From the NCBI RefSeq assembly GCF_000212395.1, contig NC_015499.1:1809421-1873420 (forward strand): DNA of 64,000 nt. The letters run 5' to 3'. Positions 28,901 to 38,343 of this stretch are shown here, one piece after another; position 1 is the first letter of the stretch; each line of letters starts with the position of its first letter. Made by a program: the position numbers and the translations under genes. This stretch comes from Thermodesulfobium narugense DSM 14796 (GTDB taxonomy: Bacteria; Thermodesulfobiota; Thermodesulfobiia; Thermodesulfobiales; Thermodesulfobiaceae). Below the pieces are notes generated by a model, which made no database searches, was not told the origin of the DNA, and saw only the letters and a list, made by a program, of their open reading frames with translations.

Positions 28901-29317
28901 ATGGATCGGAAGTCTGTTTTGGTAGCCTTTAAGAACTTTAATGTAGACAGATCTGTCTTGAAAGAGGCTACAAGGATTGCAAGGTCAAATAATGCTGTCG
29001 TTTATCTTCTGAACATAGTCGAGCGCTCTAGTTTCCTTGGGGTATATAACCCTAATGCTGAAGAAGAACTTCTTAAAAAAGCAGAAAGCGAGATTGCAAA
29101 GGCAAAAGACTATCTCAGATCAGAAGGTGTCGAAGCGTTTGGACTTGTAAGATTTGGCGAAAGAAGTGAAATAATATGCGACGTTGCTAAAAAAATAAAA
29201 CCAGTAAGAATTGTAATTGGAAACAGAGGGCTTAAAGGTATAAAGAGATTTTTGTTTGGTGGAGTACCAGAAAGAGTAGTAAAAACTTCGCCTTGCCCTG
29301 TATATGTTGTAGAATAG
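28901..29317 (+). CDS. Universal stress protein, UspA family
   Basis: A 138-residue cytoplasmic Usp-fold protein. The C-terminal nucleotide-binding pattern G-N-R-G-L-K-G-x-x-R-F-L-F-G-G-V-P-E-R-V-V fits G-x2-G-x9-G, although the usual Ser/Thr after the last glycine is replaced by valine. ATP binding is therefore likely but not certain. AAGGAGG lies upstream of the ATG. It has its own promoter and a strong terminator, so it is a single-gene unit. Confidence 0.93.
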   Translation: MDRKSVLVAFKNFNVDRSVLKEATRIARSNNAVVYLLNIVERSSFLGVYNPNAEEELLKKAESEIAKAKDYLRSEGVEAFGLVRFGERSEIICDVAKKIKPVRIVIGNRGLKGIKRFLFGGVPERVVKTSPCPVYVVE

Positions 29318-29337
29318 TTTAGAGAAAACAAACTTTG

Positions 29338-29368
29338 CCCCCGAAGTAAATTTTCGGGGGTTTTTATT
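29338..29368 (+). terminator. Rho-independent terminator after the universal stress gene
   Basis: C5-G-A-A (29338-29345) pairs with T-T-C-G5 (29353-29360) and is followed by TTTTTATTTT. This is a textbook terminator in the plus direction. Confidence 0.92.
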
Positions 29369-29376
29369 TTTTATAT

Positions 29377-31941
29377 TTATACAGTTTTCAAAAAATCTTT
29401 TAAAGCAATGATAGCAGAGTTAAGTTTGTTAATATTTTTAATCCCACCTTGTGAAACCTTGTCTCGACCACCAGCTCCTCCACCCGTAACACTTGTAATG
29501 ACCTTCGCTAATTCCTTTGCACTCAAACTTTGTGACAATTTGTCTGAAATCGACAATACGAAACTGGCGCTTTGATTATTAACCGAATAAATAAACAATA
29601 TCAAATTATCAAAACGATTTCTTGCCAAATCAACAAAAAAAAGCATATCTTCGCTAGCAAAACCATCTAAATTTTCAGAGTATAAGGAAAATTTCCCAAT
29701 CTCTTCTACAGTAAGGTTGTTAGCTTTCATTCTCAAATAATTCATGGTAACTTCTCTAAGTCGCTTTTTAGTTTCATCAAAATCTTTCAAAATAGAAAGT
29801 GACTTTTTCAGCGGAGAACCGCTTGCATCCAAAATTTTATCTATTTCATCAAGGTCTTTTCGTTTTTGTTGAAAATATTTTAAAGCTTTAAGTCCAGTAA
29901 ACGCTTCAATCCTCCTAACAGAACTTGCAATAGACTCTTGTTTCACAATAACAAATGTACCAATTTCACCAGTCATTTTCACATGAGTACCACCACACAG
30001 TTCTGAAGAAACGCTGTCAATACTTACCACTCTAACCCTGGACTTATATTTGTCTGAAAACAAAGCTATAGCACCTGATTTTATTGCATCCTCAAGATCC
30101 ATTTCCTGAACTATAACTTTAAAATTTTCCATTATTATTTTGTTTACAGATCTTTCAATATCAGCAATATCTTCATCAGACAAAGCATTTGAAAAAAAGT
30201 CAAATCTTAATAGTTCATCTGAAACAAACGAACCTTTTTGTTTAACAGTCTCACCAAATTTTTCTCTAAGTACAGCATGTAGAATATGAGTACAGGTATG
30301 ATTGCTTGAAGATAATCTTCTACGCTTTATATCAATTTCTGCCTCTACATAATCCCCAGCGCAAAAGCTTCCAGATTCTACCTTCCCAAAATGAAATATT
30401 GCATCCTTTTCCCTTTGCACACTTGTTACTCTAAATGTAGAATTTTCTGATACAATATAGCCGATATCAGAAACCTGACCACCGCTCTCCGGATAAAAAG
30501 GAGTCTTATTCAGGATAATATAGCCTTCTTCCCCAGCTAATAGGCTTCTTACTTCATTATTATTTTTGTATATACCAAGTATTTTTGAATTAGTTTTAAG
30601 GTTATCATAACCAACAAATTCTGAAGTAAAAGAAGTAGTTATAATTTCGTCTACAAACTGGGACCCCTGTCTAGAAAGATTCTTTCTTTGCATCAACAGT
30701 TCGTTAAATCCCTCAATATCAACCCCTATATTGAATTCTGCAGCCATTTCTTTAGTTAACTCAACAGGAAAGCCATAAGTATCATAAAGCAAGAATGCAA
30801 TTTCTCCAGAAATAATACCATCTTTTTTAATTTGAGGCATTAATTTGTTAAACATGCTTAAACCATCTTTGAGACTCTGAGAAAATTTTTCTTCTTCCGA
30901 TCTTATAGCATCTATAATATAATCTTTTTTCTCAAAGAGTTCAGGATATGAATGACGGTAAATGTTAGAAACGGTTGGAACTGCCTTATATATGAATGGA
31001 GTCTGATATCCTGACAAGTGTGAAAAGGTAAGAGCCCTTCTCAGAAGTCTTCTGACTACATAGCCCCTCCCTTCATTCGAAGGAAGTACCCCATCTGAAA
31101 TTGCAAAAACAGCACCTCTTAGATGATCAGACATAACTCTTAATGGAATAATCCCTTTTCCTTTGTATTCTATTCCCGTAATAGAAGAGAGCTTTTCAAT
31201 AATAGGATATATTAAGTCTGTCTCATAATTAGAATCCTTTCCTTGTAAAACTGAGGCTATCCTTTCAAGTCCCATTCCGGTATCTATACCCTTTTTACTA
31301 AGTAAAGTTAAGTTAGATTCTTCATCTCTATTGTACTGCATAAAAACAAGATTCCAAATTTCAAGAAACCTATCACAATCACATAGAGGCGAACAATCAG
31401 GTCTCTTACAACCAAAATTTTCTCCTCTATCATAGTATATTTCAGAACAGGGGCCACAAGGACCTACGGGTCCAGCAGACCAAAAATTATCCTTTTCACC
31501 TGATCGATAAATCTTTTCAGCAGGTATGTCTAAAGACCTCCAAATCTCATATGACTCATCGTCATCCTTGTATATAGTTATAAAAAGCCTTTCCTTTTGC
31601 AAATGTAAAACTTCTGTAACAAAAACCCACGCAAAAGGGATAGCTTTCTCTTTAAAGTAGTCGCCAAAGGAAAAGTTACCCAACATCTCAAAAAACGTAT
31701 GATGTCTGGCGGTTTTTCCTACCTCTTCAATGTCATTGGTTCTCAAACATTTCTGAGAAGTGGTTGCTCTTTTGAAGGGCGGTTCTTCTCTTCCTAAAAA
31801 ATATGGCTTGAATGGAACCATTCCTGCAATTGTAAACAAAATTGTTGGATCTTCTGGAACAAGCGAAAAACTTGGTAAAACAGTGTGGCCTCTCTCTTTA
31901 AAATAATTTAAAAAAAGGCGTCTAATGTCATCTGAAGTCAA
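29377..31941 (-). CDS. alaS: Alanine-tRNA ligase
   Basis: A full-length class II synthetase of 854 residues. The N-terminal F-x-x-x-G-H and the aminoacylation core (Q-K-C-L-R-T-N-D, R-H-H-T-F-F-E-M-L-G-N-F-S) are intact. The editing domain has N-H-T-C-T-H-I-L-H and C-G-G-T-H-V-K zinc ligands. The C-Ala domain ends with G-G-G-A-G-G-R. The start is TTG at 31941, with GGAGG 8 nt upstream. No T-box leader fits in the 77 nt before it. Confidence 0.97.
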   Translation of the reverse strand: MTSDDIRRLFLNYFKERGHTVLPSFSLVPEDPTILFTIAGMVPFKPYFLGREEPPFKRATTSQKCLRTNDIEEVGKTARHHTFFEMLGNFSFGDYFKEKAIPFAWVFVTEVLHLQKERLFITIYKDDDESYEIWRSLDIPAEKIYRSGEKDNFWSAGPVGPCGPCSEIYYDRGENFGCKRPDCSPLCDCDRFLEIWNLVFMQYNRDEESNLTLLSKKGIDTGMGLERIASVLQGKDSNYETDLIYPIIEKLSSITGIEYKGKGIIPLRVMSDHLRGAVFAISDGVLPSNEGRGYVVRRLLRRALTFSHLSGYQTPFIYKAVPTVSNIYRHSYPELFEKKDYIIDAIRSEEEKFSQSLKDGLSMFNKLMPQIKKDGIISGEIAFLLYDTYGFPVELTKEMAAEFNIGVDIEGFNELLMQRKNLSRQGSQFVDEIITTSFTSEFVGYDNLKTNSKILGIYKNNNEVRSLLAGEEGYIILNKTPFYPESGGQVSDIGYIVSENSTFRVTSVQREKDAIFHFGKVESGSFCAGDYVEAEIDIKRRRLSSSNHTCTHILHAVLREKFGETVKQKGSFVSDELLRFDFFSNALSDEDIADIERSVNKIIMENFKVIVQEMDLEDAIKSGAIALFSDKYKSRVRVVSIDSVSSELCGGTHVKMTGEIGTFVIVKQESIASSVRRIEAFTGLKALKYFQQKRKDLDEIDKILDASGSPLKKSLSILKDFDETKKRLREVTMNYLRMKANNLTVEEIGKFSLYSENLDGFASEDMLFFVDLARNRFDNLILFIYSVNNQSASFVLSISDKLSQSLSAKELAKVITSVTGGGAGGRDKVSQGGIKNINKLNSAIIALKDFLKTV

Positions 31942-32018
31942 GGGGCAAACCTCCTACATTTCAATCTAAGCAAGAATTTAAATATTTTAAATATTATATC
32001 TATATTATATAAACAAAG

Positions 32019-32657
32019 TTACATAAAGCGTAGCACTTCACTAACGCTTTTGCGTTTTGGTGGAACCAGATCTTTTATTGCAGGTTTTCCTAAAGGTATA
32101 GTAGCAACAATCTTATCATTTTCTTGAATCCCAAGAATCTTGCCCATTTCCTTTCTTGCAATATTTGGTGCAGTCATCCAACAACTTCCATAACCTAATA
32201 TATGTGCAGCAATCTGAAGTTGCAAAATACTTGCTGAAACGCTTTGTATTGATGCCTCGTAGGCAAAAGAAGGTTCATCTTCTTCTACAAAGTACTCATT
32301 TATAAAATCCATTACAGACTTGTATGGTTTCGCAATAGCAAATATTACAACGGGAGCCTCTTTAAAGAAGGTAAAATAAAAACTCGATTTTGAAATGAGT
32401 TTTATCTGCCTGGCATCCTTTTCTTTATCAAGAGTAGATGCTAGAAATTCAAGCTTTTTGAGAACTGCATTTGCAAGCTCTTCCTTTACACCATTATCAT
32501 ACACCGCGACATATTCCCACGGTTGAGAATTAGTTGCAGATGGAGACATAGTTGCGATATATATAATTTTTTCAATATCCTCTTTTGGGACTGAATCAGG
32601 TAAAAATTTTCTATGAGATCGCCTACTCAAAAGAACTTTAACAAAATCTTCTTGCAT
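32019..32657 (-). CDS. Nitroreductase family protein
   Basis: A flavoprotein of about 212 residues with R-R-S-H-R-K-F, S-P-S-A-T-N-S-Q-P-W and a G-Y-G-S-C-W-M segment, so FMN binding is expected. The insertion around residues 90-135 is longer than in the nitroreductase at 4291. Three ATG codons in a row occur at 32663, 32660 and 32657. GGAGG is 6 nt from the third, so I place the start there and not at the upstream in-frame codon at 32699. It is 70 nt after the slipin gene on the same strand. Confidence 0.9.
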   Translation of the reverse strand: MQEDFVKVLLSRRSHRKFLPDSVPKEDIEKIIYIATMSPSATNSQPWEYVAVYDNGVKEELANAVLKKLEFLASTLDKEKDARQIKLISKSSFYFTFFKEAPVVIFAIAKPYKSVMDFINEYFVEEDEPSFAYEASIQSVSASILQLQIAAHILGYGSCWMTAPNIARKEMGKILGIQENDKIVATIPLGKPAIKDLVPPKRKSVSEVLRFM

Positions 32658-32727
32658 CATCATCCTCCATCTTATATTTTTACAAAAGAGATATCTCAAA
32701 TGTGCAGATTTTGAAATTTTAAAATGC

Positions 32728-33534
32728 TTATTTATCCTCTTTTTCTACACTTTGTAAATATGCAGGATTGAAAATGTGGCTCAAGAGGTTTATTGGAATA
32801 GGAAGTATAGTAGTTGTGTTTCTCTCAGGAGAAATATCAGCAATTGTTTGTAAAAACCTTAGCTGAATGGTTAAGGGGTTCTGCGCCATAACTTCGGCAG
32901 CCTGTTTTAGTTTCTCTGATGCCTGAAATTCTCCATCTGCGATAATAACCTTTGCTCTTCTGAGCCTTTCCGCTTCAGCCTGTTTAGCTATAGCCCTTTG
33001 CATCTCTTGAGGTATTTCAACGTCTTTTAACTCAACTACGCTTACTTTAATGCCCCATGGGTTAGTTTGTTCGTCTATAATTTGTTGAAGTCTGTGGTTT
33101 ATGGCTTCTCTTTGTGACAACATTTCATCAAGCTCAGATTGACCAAGAACTGATCTCAAAGTAGTTTGTGCAATTTGAGATGTGGCTCTCACAAAATTCT
33201 CAACTTTAAGCACTCCAAGTTCAGGATCAACTAATCTAAAATATACTACTGCATTTACCCTCACAGGAACATTATCCTTTGTAATGATCTCTTGTGGAGG
33301 GACGTCCATTGTAATAGTTCTTAAATCTACCTTTACCATTCTTTCAACAAAAGGAATTAAAAGTATAAGACCTGGTCCTCTCACTCCTACAAATCTTCCT
33401 AATCTAAAAACAACACCTCTTTCATACTCCTGAGTAATTCTTATAGCACTTGGAAGAACTATTGCAATTACAAATATTACAAATAAAATAAAAATTAAAA
33501 CTGAACTAAAAGCAAATCTAACAATCTCGTACAT
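32728..33534 (-). CDS. Slipin/stomatin-like SPFH protein
   Basis: A 268-residue membrane-associated scaffold protein of the prokaryotic stomatin group. It has an N-terminal hydrophobic hairpin (about 10-32), [11 protein letters not shown], the [15 protein letters not shown] core and a helical region with [11 protein letters not shown]. It lies 49 nt downstream of the NfeD-type protease gene. This is the classic stomatin operon arrangement, in which the protease cleaves the slipin C-terminus in archaeal examples. Confidence 0.93.
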   Translation of the reverse strand: MYEIVRFAFSSVLIFILFVIFVIAIVLPSAIRITQEYERGVVFRLGRFVGVRGPGLILLIPFVERMVKVDLRTITMDVPPQEIITKDNVPVRVNAVVYFRLVDPELGVLKVENFVRATSQIAQTTLRSVLGQSELDEMLSQREAINHRLQQIIDEQTNPWGIKVSVVELKDVEIPQEMQRAIAKQAEAERLRRAKVIIADGEFQASEKLKQAAEVMAQNPLTIQLRFLQTIADISPERNTTTILPIPINLLSHIFNPAYLQSVEKEDK

Positions 33535-33583
33535 CTTAACCTCCTTTCAAAACTTTTTAATATAGTTTAGTTAATTATATAAC

Positions 33584-34885
33584 TTAAGTTGTTTCTACTT
33601 TTCTCACTTTAAGCACAATACCTTCTTTCCCTACTATTTTTACCATATCGCCAACTTTATAAATTTGATCGTCTACTGGTTTTGCACTCCAAAGTTCTCC
33701 ATCGAAAAAAACTAAAAGCAATTTTGTGCCTTCTCTGACATCTTTTACTTCGACTTCCTTGTCAATAATATTGGAAAAATCTATAAATGGCTTTTTTCTT
33801 CTGGTTCCTAGAACAAGATAAAAAAGCATAGCTATCAATAAACCAGTTAATATAGCAGCCGGGATTGCAACTGTAAGAACTGATGGATAGCCCAATCTTT
33901 CAGAAGGTTCAAAAAGCATGAACATCCCAAAAACTAAACTTATAATACCACCTATAGTCAAAATACCGAAAGAGGATACAAAAATCTCTGTAACAAAAAG
34001 AACAACAGCAAATCCTATAAAAAGTAGTCCTGTGATATTAAATGGTATATTCCCAAGCGCAAAAAATGATAACACAACGCATATGAAACCAATAATTCCT
34101 GGAAAAATTAACCCAGGACTTGCCAACTCAAATATAATTCCATAGATTCCGATCATCATTAATATACTTGCCACAGTAGGATTTGAAATAAGATGTAAAA
34201 AATTTTCAAAAAAAGACATTTTATAATACACAAAATTTGGCTCTAAATTTAAGGTCACTTTATTATTATCAGCTACAACTGTCCTACCATTCGCTTGAGA
34301 AACTAAAGAATCTAAATCTTTAGCCACCATATCTACTGCACCTTCTTTAAGTGCCTCTGAATCGTTTAGACTTTGACTATTTAATACCGAGTTTTGAGCC
34401 CAATTTTCATTTCTTCCATGAATTTTCGCAAGACTCCTAATATATGAAGCTGCATCTTGAGCTGCCTTTTCAAGTAGGGTCTTATCATTTCCCCCTCCAA
34501 TCATCACAGGATGAGCAGCGCCTATAGAAGTATTGGGAGACATAACAGCCAAAGAGGACGCTTCTACAATAAAAGTACCTGCAGATGCTGCCCTTGCACC
34601 AGATGGGTATACAAAGCTTGCAACAGGCACCTTTGATTTTAAAATAGATTGAACTATCTCTCTCATAGATTGATCAAGCCCCCCAGGCGTATCAAGTTCT
34701 ATTACTATAAGTGACATATTATTGTTGTTTGCGCTATCAATACCACTTTTTATATACCTTGCCACCACGGGGTCTATTGCACCATTAACCTGTAGAACTA
34801 AAATTCCTCCTGCATAAGCTTTATGAAAAAAAGACAAAGTAAAACAAAACAAAAAAGTTATGATTATAAGATTAAAATATCTCAT
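33584..34885 (-). CDS. NfeD family membrane serine protease (stomatin operon protease)
   Basis: A 433-residue long-form NfeD protein. After a signal sequence (about 1-25), a ClpP-like domain carries L-D-T-P-G-G and a catalytic serine in A-R-A-A-S-A-G-T-F near residue 100, with a lysine expected further on. Four to five membrane helices (about 225-365) follow, then a soluble OB-fold NfeD domain (about 375-430). Partner of the slipin gene downstream. Confidence 0.92.
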   Translation of the reverse strand: MRYFNLIIITFLFCFTLSFFHKAYAGGILVLQVNGAIDPVVARYIKSGIDSANNNNMSLIVIELDTPGGLDQSMREIVQSILKSKVPVASFVYPSGARAASAGTFIVEASSLAVMSPNTSIGAAHPVMIGGGNDKTLLEKAAQDAASYIRSLAKIHGRNENWAQNSVLNSQSLNDSEALKEGAVDMVAKDLDSLVSQANGRTVVADNNKVTLNLEPNFVYYKMSFFENFLHLISNPTVASILMMIGIYGIIFELASPGLIFPGIIGFICVVLSFFALGNIPFNITGLLFIGFAVVLFVTEIFVSSFGILTIGGIISLVFGMFMLFEPSERLGYPSVLTVAIPAAILTGLLIAMLFYLVLGTRRKKPFIDFSNIIDKEVEVKDVREGTKLLLVFFDGELWSAKPVDDQIYKVGDMVKIVGKEGIVLKVRKVETT

Positions 34886-34887
34886 AA

Positions 34888-36081
34888 CTAATTAACCATT
34901 ATTTGAATGTGTAAGGGACCAATTGCATAAGTATCTTCTGCTGCAAGAATACTAACCTTGACTTTACTCTGATAGGATAAATTTTTAATATTTCTTATCG
35001 CATTATAAAGAACAGGATATGATACGTTCCCAACAGTTCCGGTTAAAGGATCTGGAACAATCCCCCTTAACTTCGCTACGTGATTGGTCTCTTGTAACAA
35101 GAGTCCTAGTTTAGCAAGAAGCAAATTGCTGTCAAGATTTGGATCTATTTCAGCAGATACTATTGTTTCATCCTTTCTAAAAACAAGATTGTTTTCAAAA
35201 ACTTGAAGAGAGGCAAGAATATGTTTCTCACCAACCACAACGTTGCCCTCAGAAAGTATCCTCACCGCAAATTGAATATTGTTTCTTGCCATCAAGTTAA
35301 TAGAATCAACAATATTTTGCTTTGGGATAAAAAGAACAGTATCAGTATTTTTTAGCCCCAATTCATTTACAAGAATAGAGTTGGTCCTTTGTATAAAATC
35401 ATTTAGTTCACTTTCACACATCGTTTTGTCTCCGCCCTGAATTATTGTTTGAGCAATTATTTGATGTGCCTCAAATTGAAGCTTGCCTGTCCTAAGAGAC
35501 TGAATTGATGTTTTTAGCTTATCTAGCAAGGCTCTCGAAGAACTAATATCGTTTAATAAATTTTCTTTTTCAGAATTTAAAGAAGCAATTTTTTCATCCA
35601 GCAAGGATTTTTGATATTCCATTTCTTTTATATGAGAAAGAGCTAGTTTATTTTCGTTTTTTAGATTTATAGTATCTAAAATAAGTTTTCGCTTTTCATT
35701 ATTGACGTTATCTAGATCAAGCTTAAGATTTTTCAATTCATCTGAACTTTTATTGTACTCCTGTAAAAGCCTATCCTTTTCTTGTGCCAAATTATTTTTT
35801 TCTTTTGTGAGAACAGAAATCTCTTCTTTTAAGGTCTGAAGACCAAAAAGAGCTACTCTCGCATTTTGAGAAAGAGAAAGCATAACAACAACAGTTATTG
35901 CAGCTATTAAAATTCCTGAACTAACAGACATAAAGGTTGCAGTATGTTTAGGTCTTAGACCAAAAATAGAAAGCTTTTTTTTGCCAGCTTTTTTCCCTAA
36001 TTTATCTGCGATGTAGGCAACTACCGCGCTAAGAACAAGAAGAATTGGTATAAAATAGAACCCTAATTCTAAGTGTCCCAC
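34888..36081 (-). CDS. DUF3084 family membrane coiled-coil protein
   Basis: A 397-residue protein with two N-terminal membrane helices (about 8-26 and 50-70). Between them lies the diagnostic D-K-L-G-K-K-A-G-K-K-K-L-S-I-F-G-L-R-P-K motif of DUF3084. A long coiled coil (about 80-190) and a mixed C-terminal domain follow. Function is unknown. The start lies inside the LptF/G gene (13-nt overlap) and the stop is 2 nt before the NfeD gene, so it is tightly built into this envelope operon. Confidence 0.88.
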   Translation of the reverse strand: MGHLELGFYFIPILLVLSAVVAYIADKLGKKAGKKKLSIFGLRPKHTATFMSVSSGILIAAITVVVMLSLSQNARVALFGLQTLKEEISVLTKEKNNLAQEKDRLLQEYNKSSDELKNLKLDLDNVNNEKRKLILDTINLKNENKLALSHIKEMEYQKSLLDEKIASLNSEKENLLNDISSSRALLDKLKTSIQSLRTGKLQFEAHQIIAQTIIQGGDKTMCESELNDFIQRTNSILVNELGLKNTDTVLFIPKQNIVDSINLMARNNIQFAVRILSEGNVVVGEKHILASLQVFENNLVFRKDETIVSAEIDPNLDSNLLLAKLGLLLQETNHVAKLRGIVPDPLTGTVGNVSYPVLYNAIRNIKNLSYQSKVKVSILAAEDTYAIGPLHIQIMVN

Positions 36082-37166
36082 TTGACAACCATAAATATCC
36101 CAAAGATTGTAATTAATATGTCCGCTCCGAATGAAGCTATAAAGGGAGGAAGGTAACTCATATAACCTAGGGTTGTAAACAGGCTAAAAATTAGATAATA
36201 GAAAAGAACAGTAGTTATAGCAATGCCAAAACCTATAGCAGATGACTTTCTTTCAGAAGCTATTCCAAAAGCTACACCTATACATGCAAAAGCAAAACAC
36301 GCAAATGGAAGAGAAAGTTTGTTATATAAATCAACGTACAAAGACTTATCGACAATGTCTTTGGAATTTGAAAGATAGCTCAATAACTCAAAAAAGCTCA
36401 TATCTCTAGGCTTTTTTGTAGGCAAAGCCTTTACAGTTTGAGGCAAAACCCCAAGAGGAACAATTAATTTTTCGAAATCAAGTCTCCCCACAATAATTCC
36501 ATCCTTTGAAAATTCATAAGACAATCCCTTTGATGCTACCCATCTGTTACCTGTAAATGAAAGTTCACTTGAATAAATTGTTCTTTTCAAAAACTCATTG
36601 TCAAATTCCTGAATATAAACGTCTTGTAAAGACATTGTAGCAGGTTTATAGTCTTTTGCGAAGATTATAAATTTTGGTTGAGGGCTATCAGGAGGCAACT
36701 TAAATAAAACATTTTGCCTTTCGGTATTAAGCTCTTTTTTTAGGTCCTTTGCAATAATATATCTACTTTTATCTAACAGAGGATAGGCTAGTTTTTCAAA
36801 TGTAAAAAAAGAGACTGTTGAAAAAATAATGCCAATTATTATAAAGGGCAAAGAAAATTTGAAAATAGACAAGCCTGCAGATCTTAAAGCTACAAGCTCC
36901 CAATTTGATGAAATCCTGGAAACTGCCATCAAAACACCTAAAAGAGTTGCCATTGGAAAAGCAAACGCTATAGAATAAGGCAGCCCACAAGCAGCAAGTT
37001 TTGCGCCTGTCAAAAACGACCCTTGATTATCAGCAACTAATTTTATGGTTCTCATTGATTCCCCAGCCAACATCAATCCAGAAAACGCAAGAAGGCCAAA
37101 GAAAAAAAAAGGTAAAAAATCTTTCAATATATAAGACCAAAAAAGTTTATTTAAAAGAAGCCTCAT
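36069..37166 (-). CDS. LptF/LptG-type lipopolysaccharide export permease
   Basis: A 365-residue YjgP/YjgQ-family inner-membrane subunit of the lipopolysaccharide transporter. About six membrane helices are visible: two or three at the N-terminus and three after a periplasmic beta-jellyroll domain (about 135-270). Only one such gene is present, so it may pair with a copy elsewhere or act as a homodimer. The start overlaps the LptA-like gene by 4 nt. The ATPase LptB is not in view. Confidence 0.9.
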   Translation of the reverse strand: MRLLLNKLFWSYILKDFLPFFFFGLLAFSGLMLAGESMRTIKLVADNQGSFLTGAKLAACGLPYSIAFAFPMATLLGVLMAVSRISSNWELVALRSAGLSIFKFSLPFIIIGIIFSTVSFFTFEKLAYPLLDKSRYIIAKDLKKELNTERQNVLFKLPPDSPQPKFIIFAKDYKPATMSLQDVYIQEFDNEFLKRTIYSSELSFTGNRWVASKGLSYEFSKDGIIVGRLDFEKLIVPLGVLPQTVKALPTKKPRDMSFFELLSYLSNSKDIVDKSLYVDLYNKLSLPFACFAFACIGVAFGIASERKSSAIGFGIAITTVLFYYLIFSLFTTLGYMSYLPPFIASFGADILITIFGIFMVVKWDT

Positions 37167-37729
37167 TGTCCTGTGTTTGTATTAGTTTCAGAAGAATTGT
37201 TCGTATCTTTTTTTGAAGAAGTTTCTACGTTGGCTGACTTCACGTTTGTTCCTTCAATCTTACCTGTTTTTAAATTTATAGAAAACTTATCACCTGTCAT
37301 TCTGGAAGAAGAAGAACCAATTGAAGCGTTTCCAATTAATGTAGCTATATCATCAGACAAAGTTAGCTCGTTACAGGAAAAAGAATATTCTTTATAAACT
37401 CCGTCTTTAACGTTAAAGGCATCTACATTAGTTTTGTTATCTGATTTCTTCAAAATAATTTTTTTCGCTAGAAAACTTACATCTTTTCCACTTAATTTGC
37501 CATTAAAAAGGTCTAGGACAGATGTATTAGGATAATATTCTGCCTTTTCACCAGTAAACTCGTAGTCCTTGTAAGTAATTACAACATTTCCCTCGGCAAC
37601 CCAAGTGCCAGAGCCAAAATCAAGATATACTTGATCTGCTTTTACATTTGGAGTTTCAGCAAAAGAAATGCCTGTAAGCAAAAACAATGTTACAAAAAAA
37701 ACTAAAAAAATTCTTATAAAATTCAACAT
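37163..37729 (-). CDS. LptA/OstA-like periplasmic lipopolysaccharide transport protein
   Basis: A signal peptide (M-L-N-F-I-R ... G-I-S-F-A) is followed by an OstA-type beta-jellyroll with A-D-Q-V-Y and W-V-A-E-G-N-V-V-I-T-Y, and a low-complexity Ser/Asn/Thr tail. The ATG at 37729 gives a clean signal peptide. A longer frame back to a TTG at 37780 would bury it. GGAGG is only 2 nt before this ATG, so the TTG codon directly after it is also a possible start. First gene of the lipopolysaccharide-export and stomatin operon. Confidence 0.85.
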   Translation of the reverse strand: MLNFIRIFLVFFVTLFLLTGISFAETPNVKADQVYLDFGSGTWVAEGNVVITYKDYEFTGEKAEYYPNTSVLDLFNGKLSGKDVSFLAKKIILKKSDNKTNVDAFNVKDGVYKEYSFSCNELTLSDDIATLIGNASIGSSSSRMTGDKFSINLKTGKIEGTNVKSANVETSSKKDTNNSSETNTNTGQ

Positions 37730-37886
37730 TCCCTCCAAAATTAAGGTTTTAATTTTAAAGCTATTATTTTTAGCTATCAACTATATTAAATACATTATAT
37801 ATTATAAATGAAATAAGATTAGATTAATTTTAAAAAAGCATAAGCTTTACACTTGAACAATTATAAATATCCTTTTAAACATCTGG

Positions 37887-37902
37887 TTGACAAAAACCAA
37901 CA
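37887..37902. promoter_or_regulatory. Operator-like palindrome 1 upstream of feo
   Basis: A 16-nt inverted repeat, GTTG ... CAAC, upstream of a TATACT -10 box (37906-37911). It resembles the second palindrome 35 nt downstream, with 11 of 16 positions identical. Confidence 0.5.
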
Positions 37903-37905
37903 ATT

Positions 37906-37911
37906 ATACTA
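37906..37911 (+). promoter_or_regulatory. Likely -10 box of the feo operon
   Basis: TATACT lies between the two palindromes, 42 nt before the first ATG. The -35 position is poor (TCTGGT), as in activated or tightly regulated promoters. A TTGACA at 37888 is too close to serve. Confidence 0.45.
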
Positions 37912-37921
37912 AACTTTAATT

Positions 37922-37937
37922 GTTAGTCAAAACTAAC
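37922..37937. promoter_or_regulatory. Operator-like palindrome 2 upstream of feo
   Basis: GTTAGT-CAAA-ACTAAC is a perfect 6-bp-arm inverted repeat located just after the predicted transcription start and before the ribosome-binding site. A Fur- or DtxR-type iron repressor is a reasonable guess for a feo operon. The sequence is not a strict match to either consensus. Confidence 0.55.
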
Positions 37938-37952
37938 TTTGGAGGAAAAATT

Positions 37953-38129
37953 ATGGATATTTTATTTATTTTATTAGTAGGCATTGTTTCCTTTTTTGTG
38001 TTATATAAAATTTTCTCAAAAAGAAAAACTATATGCGACAGTTGTCCCAACAAAGCTTGTAAAACAAAAGATTTTAACTGCTGTGATCTAGAAACCTTTC
38101 CCAAGGAGGAAAAAGATGGTTCTAAATAA
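37953..38129 (+). CDS. Small cysteine-rich FeoB-associated membrane protein
   Basis: A 58-residue protein with one N-terminal membrane helix (about 2-20), a basic stretch and a Cys-rich tail (C-D-S-C-P-N-K-A-C then C-C). This matches the FeoB-associated Cys-rich membrane protein type found with feo genes. The ATG at 37953 has GGAGG 7 nt upstream; a longer TTG-started frame from 37920 is less likely. The 3' end overlaps feoA by 14 nt. It may help iron delivery or assembly, but this is inference. Confidence 0.8.
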   Translation: MDILFILLVGIVSFFVLYKIFSKRKTICDSCPNKACKTKDFNCCDLETFPKEEKDGSK

Positions 38130-38343
38130 GGCATTAAAAAACAAAAAGTATAGAGTAATTGACATAAAACTAGATGAAAAGCTTGCAAGAAGACTTCAAG
38201 AGTTGGGAATAGTAAAAGGCGGAAAAATTCACATGATAAGAAAGGCTCCTCTAGGAGATCCTATACACATCTGCGTAAACGGTCAAAATATTTCGCTAAG
38301 GAATTCGGTTTGTTCAGGCATCGTTATAGAAGAAGACAAATAG
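38116..38343 (+). CDS. feoA: FeoA family ferrous iron transport protein
   Basis: A 75-residue SH3-like small protein with the pattern A-R-R-L-Q-E-L-G-I-V-K-G-G and a final G-I-V-I-E. FeoA interacts with FeoB in ferrous iron uptake. AAGGAGG precedes the ATG. Its end overlaps feoB by 34 nt. Confidence 0.93.
   Translation: MVLNKALKNKKYRVIDIKLDEKLARRLQELGIVKGGKIHMIRKAPLGDPIHICVNGQNISLRNSVCSGIVIEEDK

Noticed and set aside
31942-32018. T-box leader before alaS
   Set aside because: Only 77 nt are available and no T-box sequence or specifier hairpin is visible.
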